From: Tetrahymena elliotti 4EA | Taxonomy: Eukaryota; Ciliophora; Oligohymenophorea; Hymenostomatida; Tetrahymenidae | Assembly (NCBI GenBank): GCA_000231825.2 | Contig: JH720377.1 | Coordinates: 186,001 to 250,000, forward strand | Direction of reading: 5' to 3' | DNA length: 64,000 nucleotides | Shown: in pieces, positions 13,185-27,408 of the stretch | How the letters are laid out: every line of letters begins with the position of its first letter | Numbering within the stretch: the first letter of the stretch is position 1 | The notes under the pieces: model-generated | What the model saw: the letters and a program-made list of their open reading frames with translations, nothing else | Told to the model about the DNA's origin: nothing | Databases searched by the model: none | Translations under genes and position numbers: made by a program

Positions 13185-14022
13185 CAAATTCCAAACGCAT
13201 TAAATTAATCTAAATAACAAGAATAAAAAAAATTGAAAATTTTATTAAAGCAAATTTTTGACAAAAAGTTTTAGACTATTATTTACTTAAATAATGGTAA
13301 AATAAAAAAGTTAAATAAACCACTTTTGTTAATTATAAAATTTGTAAATGTCTAAAAATAAATATTTTTTTTTTTATTTACAAATATTTAGTTTACTTTT
13401 GATTATATTACTAATGTAAGGTGGGGTGGGTCTTTCGATAATAGACTCACAATTTTAATTGTAATATTACTAAATGTATGTACTTGAGTTTTCTTAGTAA
13501 AGTACTTAAGAAATAAATATTTTTGGTTTATTTTCTATCTTGTTTGTAAATTTATCTTACTTAATTTACAAAAATATTTATTTATGACCTTTCATTTGAT
13601 TAGAATCAAGATATTTCTATAAAGCTAACCAGCCTTTAGAATATTAGTTATTTCAATTAATTTTTTATTTGAGGAATCCTAAATATTATTTTGCTAGCTC
13701 TTTTTTAAATATCTTATTAATTATTCTGTTCTTTATGGATAATATTTAGGATAGGATTAAAAAAAATAAAATTTAATTTACACTTTTTAAGAAAATAGAC
13801 AAATTTAATTTGTATTTTTATTTAGTTTTTGTAATAAAATTAAAGTTGTTAATTACACAATTATTAATTTTAAATTGGATTATAATTAATTTATTATTTA
13901 CCCAGAGTAATACTTTAAAAATAACTTATTTTTAATTAAAACTATTTTAAAATCTATTTAAAATACATGTTAAATGAATTAATTATTTCAATATTTTCAA
14001 TTTTTTTATTCTAAATTGAACC
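13185..14022. other. Intergenic between convergent genes
   Basis: About 840 bases of 3' flank shared by the RING gene (+) and the EF-hand gene (-). It contains a G-rich patch at about 13420-13431 (ggtggggtgggt), unusual in this AT-rich window, and an imperfect inverted repeat in which aaataaatattttt near 13511 faces aaaaatatttattt near 13570. No gene seen. Confidence 0.55.
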
Positions 14023-17000
14023 TCAAAATTTAGAATCAGGAACTTCACCTAAGAATAAATTTTTGTCACCTGCTCTAAGGGTTCTGTGTGCTAGTTTGAA
14101 TGGAAGTTTATATTCAGAATCTCCTCTAAGGAGATTATATAGGATTGATGAAGGATCTGAATATGAACCTTTTTCAAGTAATTAAGGTCTATTTTAATCA
14201 ACAAAATTGTGATCCATATCTGCTAATTTGAAGTAATTAACCCAAGGTCTGTCCTATTGAGTTTTACCCATGAATTCATCTATTTTTTTTTATTCCTCTT
14301 CTTACTTACGCTTCTTCTCTTTTTGTTCCCGTTCAAGTGCTTCTTTTGGTCTGCTGTCATGTTCTGACATTCCATAAGGATTACTTAATGGGTCACATTT
14401 AAATCTAGTCTTTAATTATAAATAATAAAAAGGTTAATAAAAGCATATTTTAAGCTTATATACAATATAAGGATCTTTCTTTTCAGGAGTGTGAGACTCA
14501 CGAAATTGCACTTAGCTGACAGGATTATAAACATCCTTTATAGGTTCTTTTTATGAAAGTTTCTATTTAAGTGTTTAACAATTTTCAACCTTAAAAGTTG
14601 TAACAAATATTTGCTTTTCATCCAAATTTTTTTCAAGTGGAGTGACTACTTTTTTTGTATGATATTTCCTATTATAAAATTAAGAGTCAAATACATTAAA
14701 AGGGTAGTTTCCTTTTTTGTGATTCGAAGACATTACTAAGTGCGGCAAACTGCTTTTATCTGTAAATTATAAATACATTTTAATTTTTTATAGACATTTC
14801 TTTTTATTTTACGATATTAATTAGATGTTTAATGAGGGTTTCTAGAGGGCACTCTAAGTGTAGATAGCCTAATAGATTAGGTTTTCATCAAACTCTCAGC
14901 ATCATACTCCTCCATATCATCTATCTCCTTTAACTAGGAGATACTGTCTTAATCATAATTTGGTATAAAACCTCCCATATTTGAGCTTAATGCTTTACTA
15001 AATCTAATACTTTACTTACCTTTTTTATCTTATTAATAGAATTCCTAAGCCTATGTCTAAGCTTATGATTGAGTAAAAACAGTCTAACCTGGCTAGTTCT
15101 AGTTACCTTTTTATAAAAATAATTAAAATAATTACTATTTGGTAGAATTTTAAAAATTTTCTTACTCATTTAAAAATTGAAATTTTCAGGTACAAAAGTG
15201 TATATAGGATTCTTAGGTTAGGTTCTATACAAATGAGGGTTTTTTGATAACCTTTCTGCTTCATTAAAATAATTTTTAGTCTCAAAAGTAACTGTTTGCA
15301 GCTCTCCACTGTCAGGATGTTTGAATTTTAAATTCACAACTTTTTCAAAGGGTTCAGGATCTTTTAGATTACCCATTTATTCTCTATAGTCCTAAACAAC
15401 TTCTTATATATATTCTGTATTATTGACTACTATTCCTGCTTCAGCTCTGAATGGTTTAACAAATTACTTTTTTGGTATGTTCTTGATATCAATCTATTCA
15501 TGTAAATAAAAATTCATAGCTTAATAGATTAATATCAAACGAAAAATAAATATTTCTTACACAAGATTATGTCTTTGTTAGTTAAGATTTGTTCTTTAAT
15601 ATTTATATCTGATGCTAATCTTTTATAGGTTAAATTGTCAAATTTGGTAGGTCATGATTTAAAGGAAGCTTTTCTCCTGCAGCTTGGAGTAATTAAACCC
15701 AATACTTCCTATAAGGCCTAGGATTTTCAACCCACTAATGATTTTATCCAAGTTTATAATGCATTTGTGCTTTTTTATTTTAAATATTTATCAATCAAAT
15801 TATTTCTAAATTATTTTTAAATTTTCATTTTTGAATAAATAAAGAATATTTTACCAGCTGCCCAGATTTCATCCACAGTAAGAGGTAAGCTTTTTTATTC
15901 TGAAAATGTTGTCCTTCTTAATCTTACTACATCTTCAAACATTTCTTGGTATATCTTTTTTAATTTAAAATATTTAAGGTGATGCTAATTACAAAAATAA
16001 ATTATTTTTATTACATTTTCTTTGTAATAAATGTATTTCTTATGAGAGAAATTTTTTATATCTTCCATAGTTACCCTACGATCAGCATTTGAATCCATTT
16101 AATCCACAAGAGACAATATACTTGTCTTTGGTATTTGTGTACACCTCTTGATCAATTGTTTATATTTTTAAGGAAAAAGAGATTGATTAAAACGGTCAGT
16201 GCGTTAGGTATTAGTTAAATTTTGGTTTTAGGAATTCATTTGTAGACCTGTTTAAGAAAGTAATCCATTTTTAAAGTTAGTATTTTTCATGAGAGGAGTA
16301 TTTAATTCTTAATTTGTATTTATATTATCATCATATATCAAAAGGATAAAAACATCGTATAGAGCATTTGGATCAGAAGCAGAAGCAGTAACATTATTCT
16401 TATCTTTATTTTCTTAACTAGCTTCTGAAACCCCACCTGAAGCCTACTCCTTTTTATCGCTAATCATTACAAACAATTTATTATATAAGTTATCTATCAA
16501 TCCTAAATGTTATGGAGAATGGCTAAAATCAAGAGTTAAAGTATCACTTGATCTAGATTAACTATTAAGAATTATAAACTCTTCAATTAGGAGTAGGATA
16601 ATTAATTCATCATAGCTCTTTAAAGATACATCTTTAAGGTAATAACTGTAATATGCTTAGGCTTATAGCTTTTAGCGAATTCTCTCACTATTCTGATCAA
16701 ATAAAATCTTATTTTACAAGATTTGATGCTTGTACATATTCACAAACTCCTGATTTTGAATTGGGTTGAATGTGAAATCAGACAGAATTTAATTGACAAT
16801 ATCTATTTCATGAATATAATTTCTTAGCTTTTAAACCATTTCTTCAAAATGAAATTTAATTTCTCTGTTTTAATTAGGTAAGTATACACTTGTTTAAAAT
16901 TAAAGTGGTCCTCCTTCATCACCTCCTATCAAAGTCAGTAACTTCTGAATAATTTTTTGATTTTTAAATCTAAATCTATTCAACTAATGGGCAAGTTCCT

Positions 17001-17148
17001 TTTCTTTACTTTATAAAGAGGAGTTATCATCTAAATTATACTATCCCTCCTCATTCTTATCAATTAATCCTTCAGTTAAACTTTAATCTATACTTGACTA
17101 TATAGGCACATTTCTAGTGCCTTATGCTATGCCTTATTGACTTTGCAT
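14023..17148 (-). CDS. EF-hand-like protein, unknown family, seven exons
   Basis: Exons 17148-16015, 15954-15855, 15769-15561, 15493-15020, 14933-14813, 14759-14464 and 14409-14023 join in phase to about 906 residues ending at TGA. A single EF-hand-type loop with acidic positions 1, 5 and 12 and Asn at 3 lies at residues about 352-363 (DSNADRRVTMED), suggesting calcium binding, although the usual Gly at position 6 is Arg. The N-terminal third is helical. The C-terminus has many conserved-looking Trp, Pro and Tyr residues (RPWVNYFKLADMD), as in a folded or microtubule-associated protein. The 15955-16014 intron is optional, since the frame is also open across it. Exon 15561-15769 has a frame conflict: its second half reads more convincingly one frame over (YKRLASDIN), in phase with an alternative 41-nt intron at 15520-15560. 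A one-base difference or an unrecognised splice is possible. Confidence 0.65.
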
Positions 17149-18393
17149 AACCTTAATTGAATTTAATCAGTAATTCAGTTTTTTATATAAATTTATTATA
17201 TCTTATATTGCGCTGTTATTATTGCTAATTACTACAACAATAAATTTCTATTTACATATAATTCAAACAAATTAATTAATCATTTGTAAAGGGATTTTGT
17301 ATTAATATGAAACTTTTTTAATTCTTTATAAACTTTCTAATCATAATAAATCCCGAAAATATTTCATTAAAATAAATGTAAAAAAAATAGATTTTATATA
17401 TTTCTAATAATAAAATTAATTTTTATCATTTATGAAATAAATCATTTTAAATCAATAAAATTTATTAATACTATCTTGTTTCTTAAAGTAAGGGAAATAC
17501 TTCAAATATTCTATTTATTTCTTTAAAGCTCAATAATTTAAATCAAAATAAAGTGTACTAAAACATAATATTCATCTTATACTGTAAATGTATGAAATAT
17601 TTTTTACATAATTAATATAAATCCCGTAATTTCATCAAATTCTAGCAATTTATTATTTATTGTTAATTTTACTTTGGTCTTTCATTCTTATGTTTGAATA
17701 CTATTTAAAGTAAGTTTTCTAAGTGAAGTTATACAATGGAATATTTTTCATTCTTATTTTTGAATTTTAAATATTTAATGGTGAGCATTTTAAAATATTT
17801 TTATACTGTTGTAAATAAATAGCAATTAAATAAATACTTGCAAATTTATAAATCACTTTTTTTTGTGAATTTACAAAAAGATGACCAGTTAAGAAGAATT
17901 GTGTTCATCTATTTATTTTAAAGAGTAATCTTTAAATATTTTAAATGATTTTGAATAAATGGTTATTGTAAGAATACCTGACTTCAGAGTCGCAATTTAA
18001 AAATTTTTGAGGCCATTGTGAAAACTTGTAGACCGAAGTAATGAAAAGACAATTACTGTTTATTTTGCATTTATTTTTAAACTATTTGATATTGAGAAGA
18101 AAATGTTTTACTTTTAAAAAGAAATTAAAGTTAGAACAGAAAATATATGATCAATCAATTTTTACAATTATTGTAAAAATGTTGTTTTAAAATTCAACTA
18201 TAAAATTTAAAGTAAACTAAAAAGGCTTCTTGAATTTATGCATTCTTTAGTTTTTATTTATTTTCTTAAAGCATAATTATAGCTAATCTTTTTAAACAAT
18301 TATTTTACATCAAATTAGTTAGGAATTTAATCTCTACTTTTAACTAAATCAAGATTTATTTAAAAAGAAAAGCAATATTTTTCTTTGATCAAA
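17149..18393. other. Intergenic between divergent genes
   Basis: About 1.25 kb of AT-rich DNA between the EF-hand gene (-) and the surface-protein gene (+). It should hold both promoters. I see no additional gene or repeat. Confidence 0.6.
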
Positions 18394-21300
18394 ATGAGCT
18401 CTAAATCAATTATCTTTACCAAAATTCTATTTTTATTTTATTATATTATCTTTGTTCAAAGCATGTAAGTTTTTAGGTATATCTTTCTATCATTTATTTT
18501 TTCAATAGTTAGTAGATCGAGCATTAAAAGAATTGCATATCAGGTTTGGATTGCTCTAAATCCAATTGCTCATCAAGTTGTGTAAAATGTCTAAATGAAA
18601 AATTTTGTACATAATGTAAATACGGATATTTTATCTACTAACCAACAAAAGATAGGTCTACTTAATTATGTGTTTAATGGTAATATACAATCCTCTTTTA
18701 AATATTTTTTAAATTTAAATATTTTTTCTTATTAGTCCTCTTGCCAGTAGCAATCAGACACCAAATAATTTTTATTGTGCAGAATGTGTTACAAACCCTT
18801 ATCATTGGTAAAATTATCATTATGAAATACAAAATTAATTACATCTTTTTAGGTAAAATGATTTTAGATGTAACTAAGTGATCACGCCAAATGATAATGG
18901 AGTCATGATTGCTAAACCTAATCCTCATTAATATTTATTTTATTTAGTTGAAAAGTCAAATAATCAAGTAGAAGTAATTTCTCAATAAAATTGTTAACAG
19001 ATAAGTATGAATAACATGTAAATTTGTGCTGTATGCATAGAAGGATATATATTTGATTAAAGATTAGGATTATGTATAAAATGCTCTGATTAAATTTAGA
19101 ACTGCCTCTAATGCGAATATCAGTCTAATGTCCTAGTTTGCTTATCTTGCTTTGACAGTTATTATTTGAACTAAAAAAGCAGTACAAATTTACAAGAATA
19201 GTGTTTATTATGTAGTAAAATATATGATGGATGCAAAAAATGTGACAAAAATGGATGTATTTATTGCTAAGATGGGTATGTAGAGTAAATTAACTAGTAA
19301 AATGGGCAAGTAAATTGCATATAATAGCTTTAATGCATAGCTTCAGACAAATAAATAACAAACATTGATCAAAATTAATGTATATTATGCCACAACTCTT
19401 TTAATTAAAACTGTAAAATATGTTAAATAGAATTTTCTACTAATAAATATTCTTGCATAAATTATTGTGATTAATACAAGTAATATTATGATTAAATATC
19501 TAATTCATGTAAGTCGTGTAGTTAAAACTGTTTATAGTGTGATTAAAATGGATGCTCTTAATGTGAACAGAATTATTAAATTAATAGTAATAATGAATGT
19601 GTTTTAAAATGTGGTAAATAAATTGAAAGTCTTTAAATTATTAATAATTTTATTAAAAAAGACTTAGAAAACTGCTCCCAATGTTAAGAAGTATAAGTTT
19701 ATACCACCATGAAAAACCAGATAGAATGTAGTGCTTGTTTAAATTAAAATTTGGTATTTTCATTTAACATGTAAAAGTGTCTGTCTTGTGGAGCTGGGTG
19801 TTCATTATGCTCAGATAATGGTATTAAGAATTCAATTAAATAATTTTTAGATAGAATTTTATAATTTAATGCAAATAAAAGTCAAAAGTTTTTTGGAGAA
19901 AAGTAATGTCCAAAAAAAAAAAATCTTAATGAAAAAAACTGAAATTAAAAAATGAATTAGTCGAATATAACAGTTAACTGATTTTTATAACTTGAATCAC
20001 AGCTTAATTTAAATTTTATATAAAAACAATTCATTTACTTTTATTTCTTTTAATAATAAAGATTTACACAGTTAATTAATTTTCAAATTGTATAATTTTA
20101 GTTTATCAAAAAAGAATTCTAGAGTTAGCATATTTTATCAAAAAATTTCCCACGTTATTATTGAGAGATTATTTATTATTCTTATTAAAAAATTTTAAAC
20201 GTTTTTTAGTCAAGAGCAACAAAATTAAAATATTGTTTAAATAAATAATAGGGAGATGTATAGCCTGCAAAAATAATTATTTTTATGATGCTTCAATAAA
20301 ATAGTGTATTTAGTGCTAATAATTTTAATTTTGTGAAAAAAAATTGTAGATAACTAAGTATTTAAGTTGCGGAGGAGAGTTGAATCAAATTAGTCAATCT
20401 AAATTGAATGAAGAAATTTATGGGTCTGATCTTATTTTTATAAAATAGATTGACATAATAAGCTTCGATGATGAAATATCTACTCTATATTAAAGTTAAA
20501 TTTTTGGTGTAGAAATTAATTTTATCATACTTTCTTAAGCTTGCATTCTTTTGTAAGATCTTATATTTTAAACAAAATATGAAAATGTATATATTAACAT
20601 TGAAGGAAGAAATTCAGTTTTTGATATTAACAGATCTTAGGTATATTTTATAAATTTGCTAGGCTTTGCTTTGCAAAATATTGAATTTGCATCTATAATA
20701 TCAAGAGAGATGGATAACAACAAAGTTTAGCCAATACTTATTTAGAGATCAAAAGAGTACTAAAATTCTATTATAAATTTTAATAACATATCATTTAAAA
20801 ATAACACCTCAGTTTAATTTATTTTTGATGAGTTCGAAACCATATAAATAACTAATTTTTCTATCTTATTCCAATATGAATGGGGGTATAGTTTATTTAA
20901 CACAATTCAAAAAGAAGAATAGCTTAAGCGAGATTGCTCGCAATACATTTTTATCAAAGATTTTTATGCTCAAAACTTAATATTAGTTAATTAAACTTTT
21001 ATAGAAATAAACAAGAATTCTAATAATTACTAACTATCTATTAGTAACATAACTTTTAATAATTCCTACTTATCACAATTCTCTTTGATACATGACGAAA
21101 CTTTTATCTCAGGGTAATCAAGCATGAAACTTGAAAATTTTAGCTTTGAGAATTGCTAAATATTAAATTCATCTATAATATCTGATAAGTTTAGCGATAC
21201 TTCAATCTCTATTGACAACTTAAAAATTCTAAATAGTTAGATTTTAAATTTTGAAGCGAATGTAATCAATTTGATATAAATATAACAATCTAATCAGATA

Positions 21301-24300
21301 GATAATATTTAGATTAAAAATTCTACTTTTTATAACTACAGAGTAGTTTAAATCTAAAATAATAACTAAGAAATATCTATTTCAAATGTGCTGTTGCAAA
21401 ATCTACAAATATTATTTGATTTGGAAACCTAAATTTAAATTGAAAATGGTCTTTTCAGTTTAATACTTGCAAATGAGTTAGAAACATTCAACTTCTCTTG
21501 GGATAATATATCTCTTAAAAACTAATAAACCATTAATTTATACAATATATCATCCTTTTCAAATCCTTTAGGAATGAATGAATTAATAAATCCAATTTCA
21601 TTTTAAGTAGTTTTGATTAATAAAACTGAGATTTTTTATAAATAAAAAACTGATAAAGAGATAAAAATAAGTAATAGTGGTGTTTAAAACATTTATCATC
21701 AAATATCCATATTCTAAATTAAGTAAATGTAACTAGAAAATCAATATAGTAATGAAATTTAGTTGAATAAGATAAAGGTATCATAGATTGATAATATTTA
21801 ACTTTTTTTTATTTAAAGTTAAAGTACTATTACTTTTTCAAATTTTGAAATAAGCTCAACAAAAAATACTCAGATACTGTTAGAGAATATAAATTATGAT
21901 ATTGTTTCTTAGTTAAGTTTCATAAATGGTCTGATAAATGACATCTAACTCACTAGTTCTAGTAGCTTTTTAAAATTGATAAATTATTAGGAAATAGATT
22001 TTTCTGATTTAAAGATAAAGAATGCTATTCTAGAAAATCAATCAAATCATGAACAAGTGAGTTTATTTGATTTTGATAATAATTTGAAGGGTACAGAAAT
22101 AAATTAAGAAGACCTGAGTTTTTCTATAAATATATTCAATTTAACATTCGATCAAAGCATAATTATGCCAATATAATATGGAGGTTCATTACTTTTCATA
22201 TAAAACTATCAACTGTTTTAAATGCAAAACATAACATTCAGTAATTTTTTAGTCAATAAAATTTCAAATGTCATGGTATTATAAGATATTTAAAATATAT
22301 TAATAAACAATATCACACTTATAGATGGAAATTTAATGTCGAATTCAGTTAAATACAATATCTTTTAGTATGGAAGCATTATATTTTCAAATAATTTTTA
22401 AACATTCTAGTTAGAAAAATCTAAATTTTCAAACATATATCTAAACGATAAAGGAATCTTAATGCTGTTTCCTGGAAATTAATCAATGGTAAATCTGAGT
22501 TTTCTGAAAATGGATAGCTTTTATATCATATCAAGTTTCGAAATATTAAAGAGTAACTTAGTTCAATAAGATTAATTGGATCTAAATGGTGGTATTTTAG
22601 AAATGGATATATCTCAAATAGATTAAATATAAATTAATATATTAAATTTAGAAATAAATAGCTTCTAAGTTTCAAAACATTTCGAAGCTATATGGCTCTA
22701 TCTAAGAAATGATGCCAATAAGAAAATTTTGTTAAATATAAGCAATAGCACTTTTAACAATATGTAAGGGAATCTGTTTTATTATTAAAGTTATTTTTAA
22801 GTTGAGCAAATGAATACTACAAATTCAGAGATATAATTAAATAATATTACTGTTTAAAACTGTTATGGGATGAATTTAACTAATAAGCCTCTCAATATGT
22901 CCTAAACAAATGGACTTATTGTCATCAAGCAACCAGTTTAATTAATTATAGTAGATAGCTAATTTATTAATAACTAATATCCATATTTAATTCTTACAAT
23001 TCTCTCATATGACTCTATTTCGAACACATAATTTATTGGTAATCAAATTACTTCGAATTATTTTAATTATCAAAACTAAATTTTTTCTTCTTCTTCATTA
23101 GTATTTTTAGATTGCTTAATTAATATTTCGGCTTCTATTTTCAAGAATAACACTGGTTTTGATGGAGGAATAATTAATATAAACTAATTAAATAAAATCT
23201 AAGGTCTATAAAATAGAAATCTAAATTAATTGTCTTAAAATATAAACAGATTTTTAATATAAAAAAGAGAACTGAATCTGGTTTAAGCTAACTCTATCAC
23301 TGATTCTAAATTTGATAATAACTTTTCCTAAAATAATGGAGGAGCTCTATACATTTTGAATACAGATTTTTACTTATCAAATAATACTTTTAGTTTCAAT
23401 TAAGCAATATAAAATGGAGGTTCTATATTTTTTTACAGTAATAAAAGCCTTGCTAATAATTATACTCTTATAATATAAGATTCAACTTAATTTATAAGCA
23501 ATTATGCTCAAAAAGGTAGTGCAGTAAGAGCTATTGGCTAGATAAAATATACTAAGGATACTGTTTTTTAAAATAACACATCTTTGTATGAAAATTATAA
23601 CCCTATTTTAATTGATTGTATTGAAGGAGAGTTTGTTGGAGATAATAATTATTGTTATCCTTGCCCTTAAGGTACTTACTCTTTAGTTAAGAATTCAAAC
23701 ATTTGTCTTATTTGTCCCTAAAATTGTAAATGCCTTGGCGGATTCGCTATCGAAGTAAAACAAAATTAAAAAAAAATTATTAAGTTATTCAAATAAAATT
23801 TAGGTTAAAGAAGGATATTGGAGACCAGACATTTACAGCGATTAGATAAGTTATTGTGAGTTTGATGAGTCTCGTTGCCTTGGAGGTTCGCAAAATTTTA
23901 CTTGTTAAGAAGGATATACTGGGGCTCTATGTAAAAGCTGTGACATATATGGAATTTATACAAATGGAGTAAGACACTCGAATTAAATAGGTTCATTTGA
24001 GAAATGTACTCCCTGCACATCTTCAGTTGCTATTGTTTTATAAATAATATTTCTTTTCTTAGTTTCTATTGTAAAAAATTAATTATTTTTAAGAAAATCA
24101 TTTACTCATGTTTATATAATAATAGGTAACTATGATTATTAGTGTTACAGGTACAGTCAAACTCTCAAACACGTTACTCCTACAAAAGAATTTGGGAAGG
24201 TTTTTTTTAGATTTTTCATAAGGCTAAACAATTTATCCATCATACATTCTAAAGATATTTACCCATTACATTTAAATAGTTGGCATCTTTTTTTCTACTT

Positions 24301-26505
24301 AAGTGAATTTAATATCTTCACTGATAAATGTACAAAGTTTGATAGGTAATTCTACCAAAATTTTTTCCTACTAAATTGATTGTCTACTGGTACTTTTTGA
24401 TGTTTCTTATCCATTGATATATTTGAGATTGATAGCTCTATTTATATATACGGTGATTCTTTCAATTATTTTTACCCTTTTCTTTGCTATTTTGGTAAAA
24501 CTAAAAGTCTATTCCTCTAAAATCTCAGTTATTTACTTAAATAGTTTGATATTCATTTACATTTATTTTTAACCTGTAGCTACTCAATAGCTGTCTTCCA
24601 TAATAAGTTGCTAAAGTATATCTGGTTAGCAATATATAAGTGCAGATCTATAATATGAATGTAATTATGAAAACTATGATAAAATCGTCTATCCTTACAT
24701 ATATCCTATTTTTATTCTTCTGAATGGAATAATCCCTACTTTTTTTATTATTAAGCTATACTGGTCTTATAAAAATAAACTCTTAGACTCACATTACTAT
24801 CGCTCTATTTTAGGTTACCTATACAACGAATATCGCTCAAATATGTTTTATTGGGAACTCATAAAAGTCTTTGAAAAGATAGCTCTAATTACAATAAATC
24901 AAATTTATTTAAATAGTACCTCAACTAAAGGATTTCTTTCTTTTATGATTATGTCATTTTACAGTAAATTACTCTATTCAAATCTACACAAAATTAATCC
25001 TTTTTTATTAGGTTTATTGTCAAGCAGAATGTAACCTTATAATCAATTAAGGTTAAATAAATTAAACTCTCTTTCAACAAATATTTCTGGAGTTACTATT
25101 ATTCTACTTATGTTTTTAAATAATAACTAAAACCAATTCTTTAACTTTATTGGAATAGCAATATTATGTAATTCTTACAAAGTTATTCTCTTATTCTAAT
25201 AGTTTATTTAAATCTTCATATGTTTGCACCCTGGAATAAAATTTTAACTTCCCAGCAAGCGCGAATAATAAATGAGAATCTAAATAATTAATTTTTTACC
25301 AAACTAATTTATTTGAAAAAAATTTAAGAAATGAATTAGAATTAATTTTCTAAAATAAATAAATTTTTATGATTAAATCTTTACTATTTTAAATAGGTAT
25401 TATCAATTTGTATTTTATTCTGTAGGTCCTAAAATTATTAGTATACTAATACACAAGACTTTTTATGAGACATTTAGATGCTTTGAAGATTTACTTGATA
25501 TAAAAATTCCCCAATTTAAAAAAATATTTTAAGTTGAGAATTGATAGACATAGAAAAACTCTTGCATATTGGAAAATATTTAGAAAACATGTATAAAATT
25601 ATATCAAAATAGTTAAAGGAGCAAAATAAATAAATATGGATAAAAGCTATGTTGATAGAGAAATAAGAGATCGCTTAAAAAATTATTTATTAAAGTAATA
25701 AATAAATATCTAATAATTTTTGTTTAAACATGCTAATATTTACATTTATTTTTAAATATTCTAGCCCTTAATCATAGCATAATAACTTGAATAGATGTAT
25801 CAGATCTTAAGTTTTTGAGGATTAAGAAGAAATCATACCTGTAATATAGGGAATAGGACTTAAATAGTTAGGAGATTAAAATTTAAAAATTCAAATCCCA
25901 AATATACCAAAGAAAAGTTTAAATAGAACTTCTATCATTTATTAAATAGGGGAAAGTAAAATATTTTATTTTTGTTCTGTTTATATTTAATATAATAAAT
26001 AAATTATAAAAGGTGAATAACATCAAGGCAGTAAGATAAGTGCTTAAAAAAATTAAGTTTCAAGCAAAACAAATCAATCAAATATAAGCGCTGTTGAAGA
26101 AGAAAATTCAAAGGAAACAGTAGGTTCACAAAATTCTTGTGGATAGTCTTAAAAAAATTCACAAATAAATGAATAAAATGAAAAGATCTATCAAAGTGCA
26201 GAAAATTCTCAACTAAACAAGTAAAATGTTTGAATTTTTTTAATAAAATTAATTTAAATATTCTATATTTGATTCTAAAGTAGTACTTCAATAGCGGATT
26301 CTTAAAATAAAATAAAGCAACAATTAAAAAGGGTTTCTTCTAAGTAATTTTTTGCTAAAATTAAAATGTTTATTTAACAGATATTATTAATGTTATTAGA
26401 TATTATGATTTAGAAGAGTAATGTGAATCTCAGAATGTTAGTTTAAGTGGGTGTCTACATTAAATTAATGTCTCTAAATTTAATAGCTATTTTAACTAAG
26501 ATTGA
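18394..26505 (+). CDS. Giant Cys-rich, multi-membrane surface protein
   Basis: Twelve exons: 18394-18464, 18509-18679, 18736-18807, 18853-19820, 20102-23754, 23804-24070, 24126-25167, 25397-25694, 25765-25955, 26013-26220, 26281-26343 and 26400-26505. All junctions keep phase and give 2369 residues ending at TGA. Residues 1-23 form a signal peptide (MSSKSIIFTKILFLFYYIIF). Residues about 30-425 contain dozens of CxxC-type pairs like furin/EGF-like surface proteins. Residues about 500-1620 are Asn/Ile/Phe/Ser-rich imperfect repeats (such as INFNNISFKNNTS) typical of parallel beta-helix, adhesin-like folds. A second short Cys-rich segment precedes about six or more membrane helices between about residues 1715 and 2110, followed by a Ser/Gln/Glu-rich tail, presumably cytosolic. 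The overall plan matches large ciliate surface membrane proteins known from genomes; function is unknown. The 281-nt intron 19821-20101 was chosen because reading through hits TGA. Confidence 0.8.
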
Positions 26506-27408
26506 CAAATTGTTTTAAATATAATACATAGTTTTATTAATTTTTGGTTGTAAATACTTTTAAAATATCAAATAAATTTGATGAAATATTACTTTTTAAA
26601 CTGAATATCTTGAGCTAATTGAAATAATAGATTTAGAGATTAATTGATAATAAAATTTTCTATATTTTTTCATCTGATTACTAACTAGCCTTTATGAAAT
26701 GAATTGATTTTAAAATATTTATTTAGATTTTCATTTATTTGTCATCACATACTTTGTAAAAAGTGTTCAAATTTATTCATTTTGAGCAAGAAAGCATTTC
26801 AAAAAACAATTAGTAGTTTTTGTTTTTATCATGTAGAAAAAATAAAATAGATATTTTATTTTTACAATTTGCTTATCTTTTAAAGTTTTAAATATAATTA
26901 AGTGTCTTTAATAAGAAAAGAAAGATAAGATTTCTTCATTGATATATAATAAAAGGCAAATAAATAAATAAATATTTTTTCATTTAAGTTCGAAGAAATA
27001 TATGTTTTACAATAAAATATTTTATAATTCTAACTTTTAAATCTGCTCAAATTAAAAGGATATAGGATGGAAGAGTTTATTAATCTATCTAAAAGAAAAA
27101 TAATTTTAATTATATTATATAAACACATAGTTAATCACAATATTTAAATATTTTCATAAATTCTTAAGTTTTTAATGAATGTTTTATTAAATATATTTAA
27201 AGATTTTTCATTTATTTTTTATGGATTGTGTCAATAAAACATTTCCTTTTTTATCTGAATATTTACTGAAATAATTTAAGTAAAAGCCACTTCGTAAATT
27301 TATGTTTGCTGTTTTTTTTTAGAAAATCATCAATGTTAACTGATCTAATTGTAAATATTGTTATTAGTATAGTAGAATTTGCTAATTTATATTTTCACAT
27401 GATCTTCT
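26506..27408. other. Intergenic between convergent genes
   Basis: About 900 bases of AT-rich 3' flank between the surface-protein gene (+) and SRP9 (-). No gene or clear repeat seen. Confidence 0.6.

Noticed and set aside
15640..15670. In-frame TGA as a selenocysteine codon in the alternative frame of the EF-hand gene
   Set aside because: No selenoprotein family match and no recognised SECIS element; a frame error or my splice choice is a simpler explanation.
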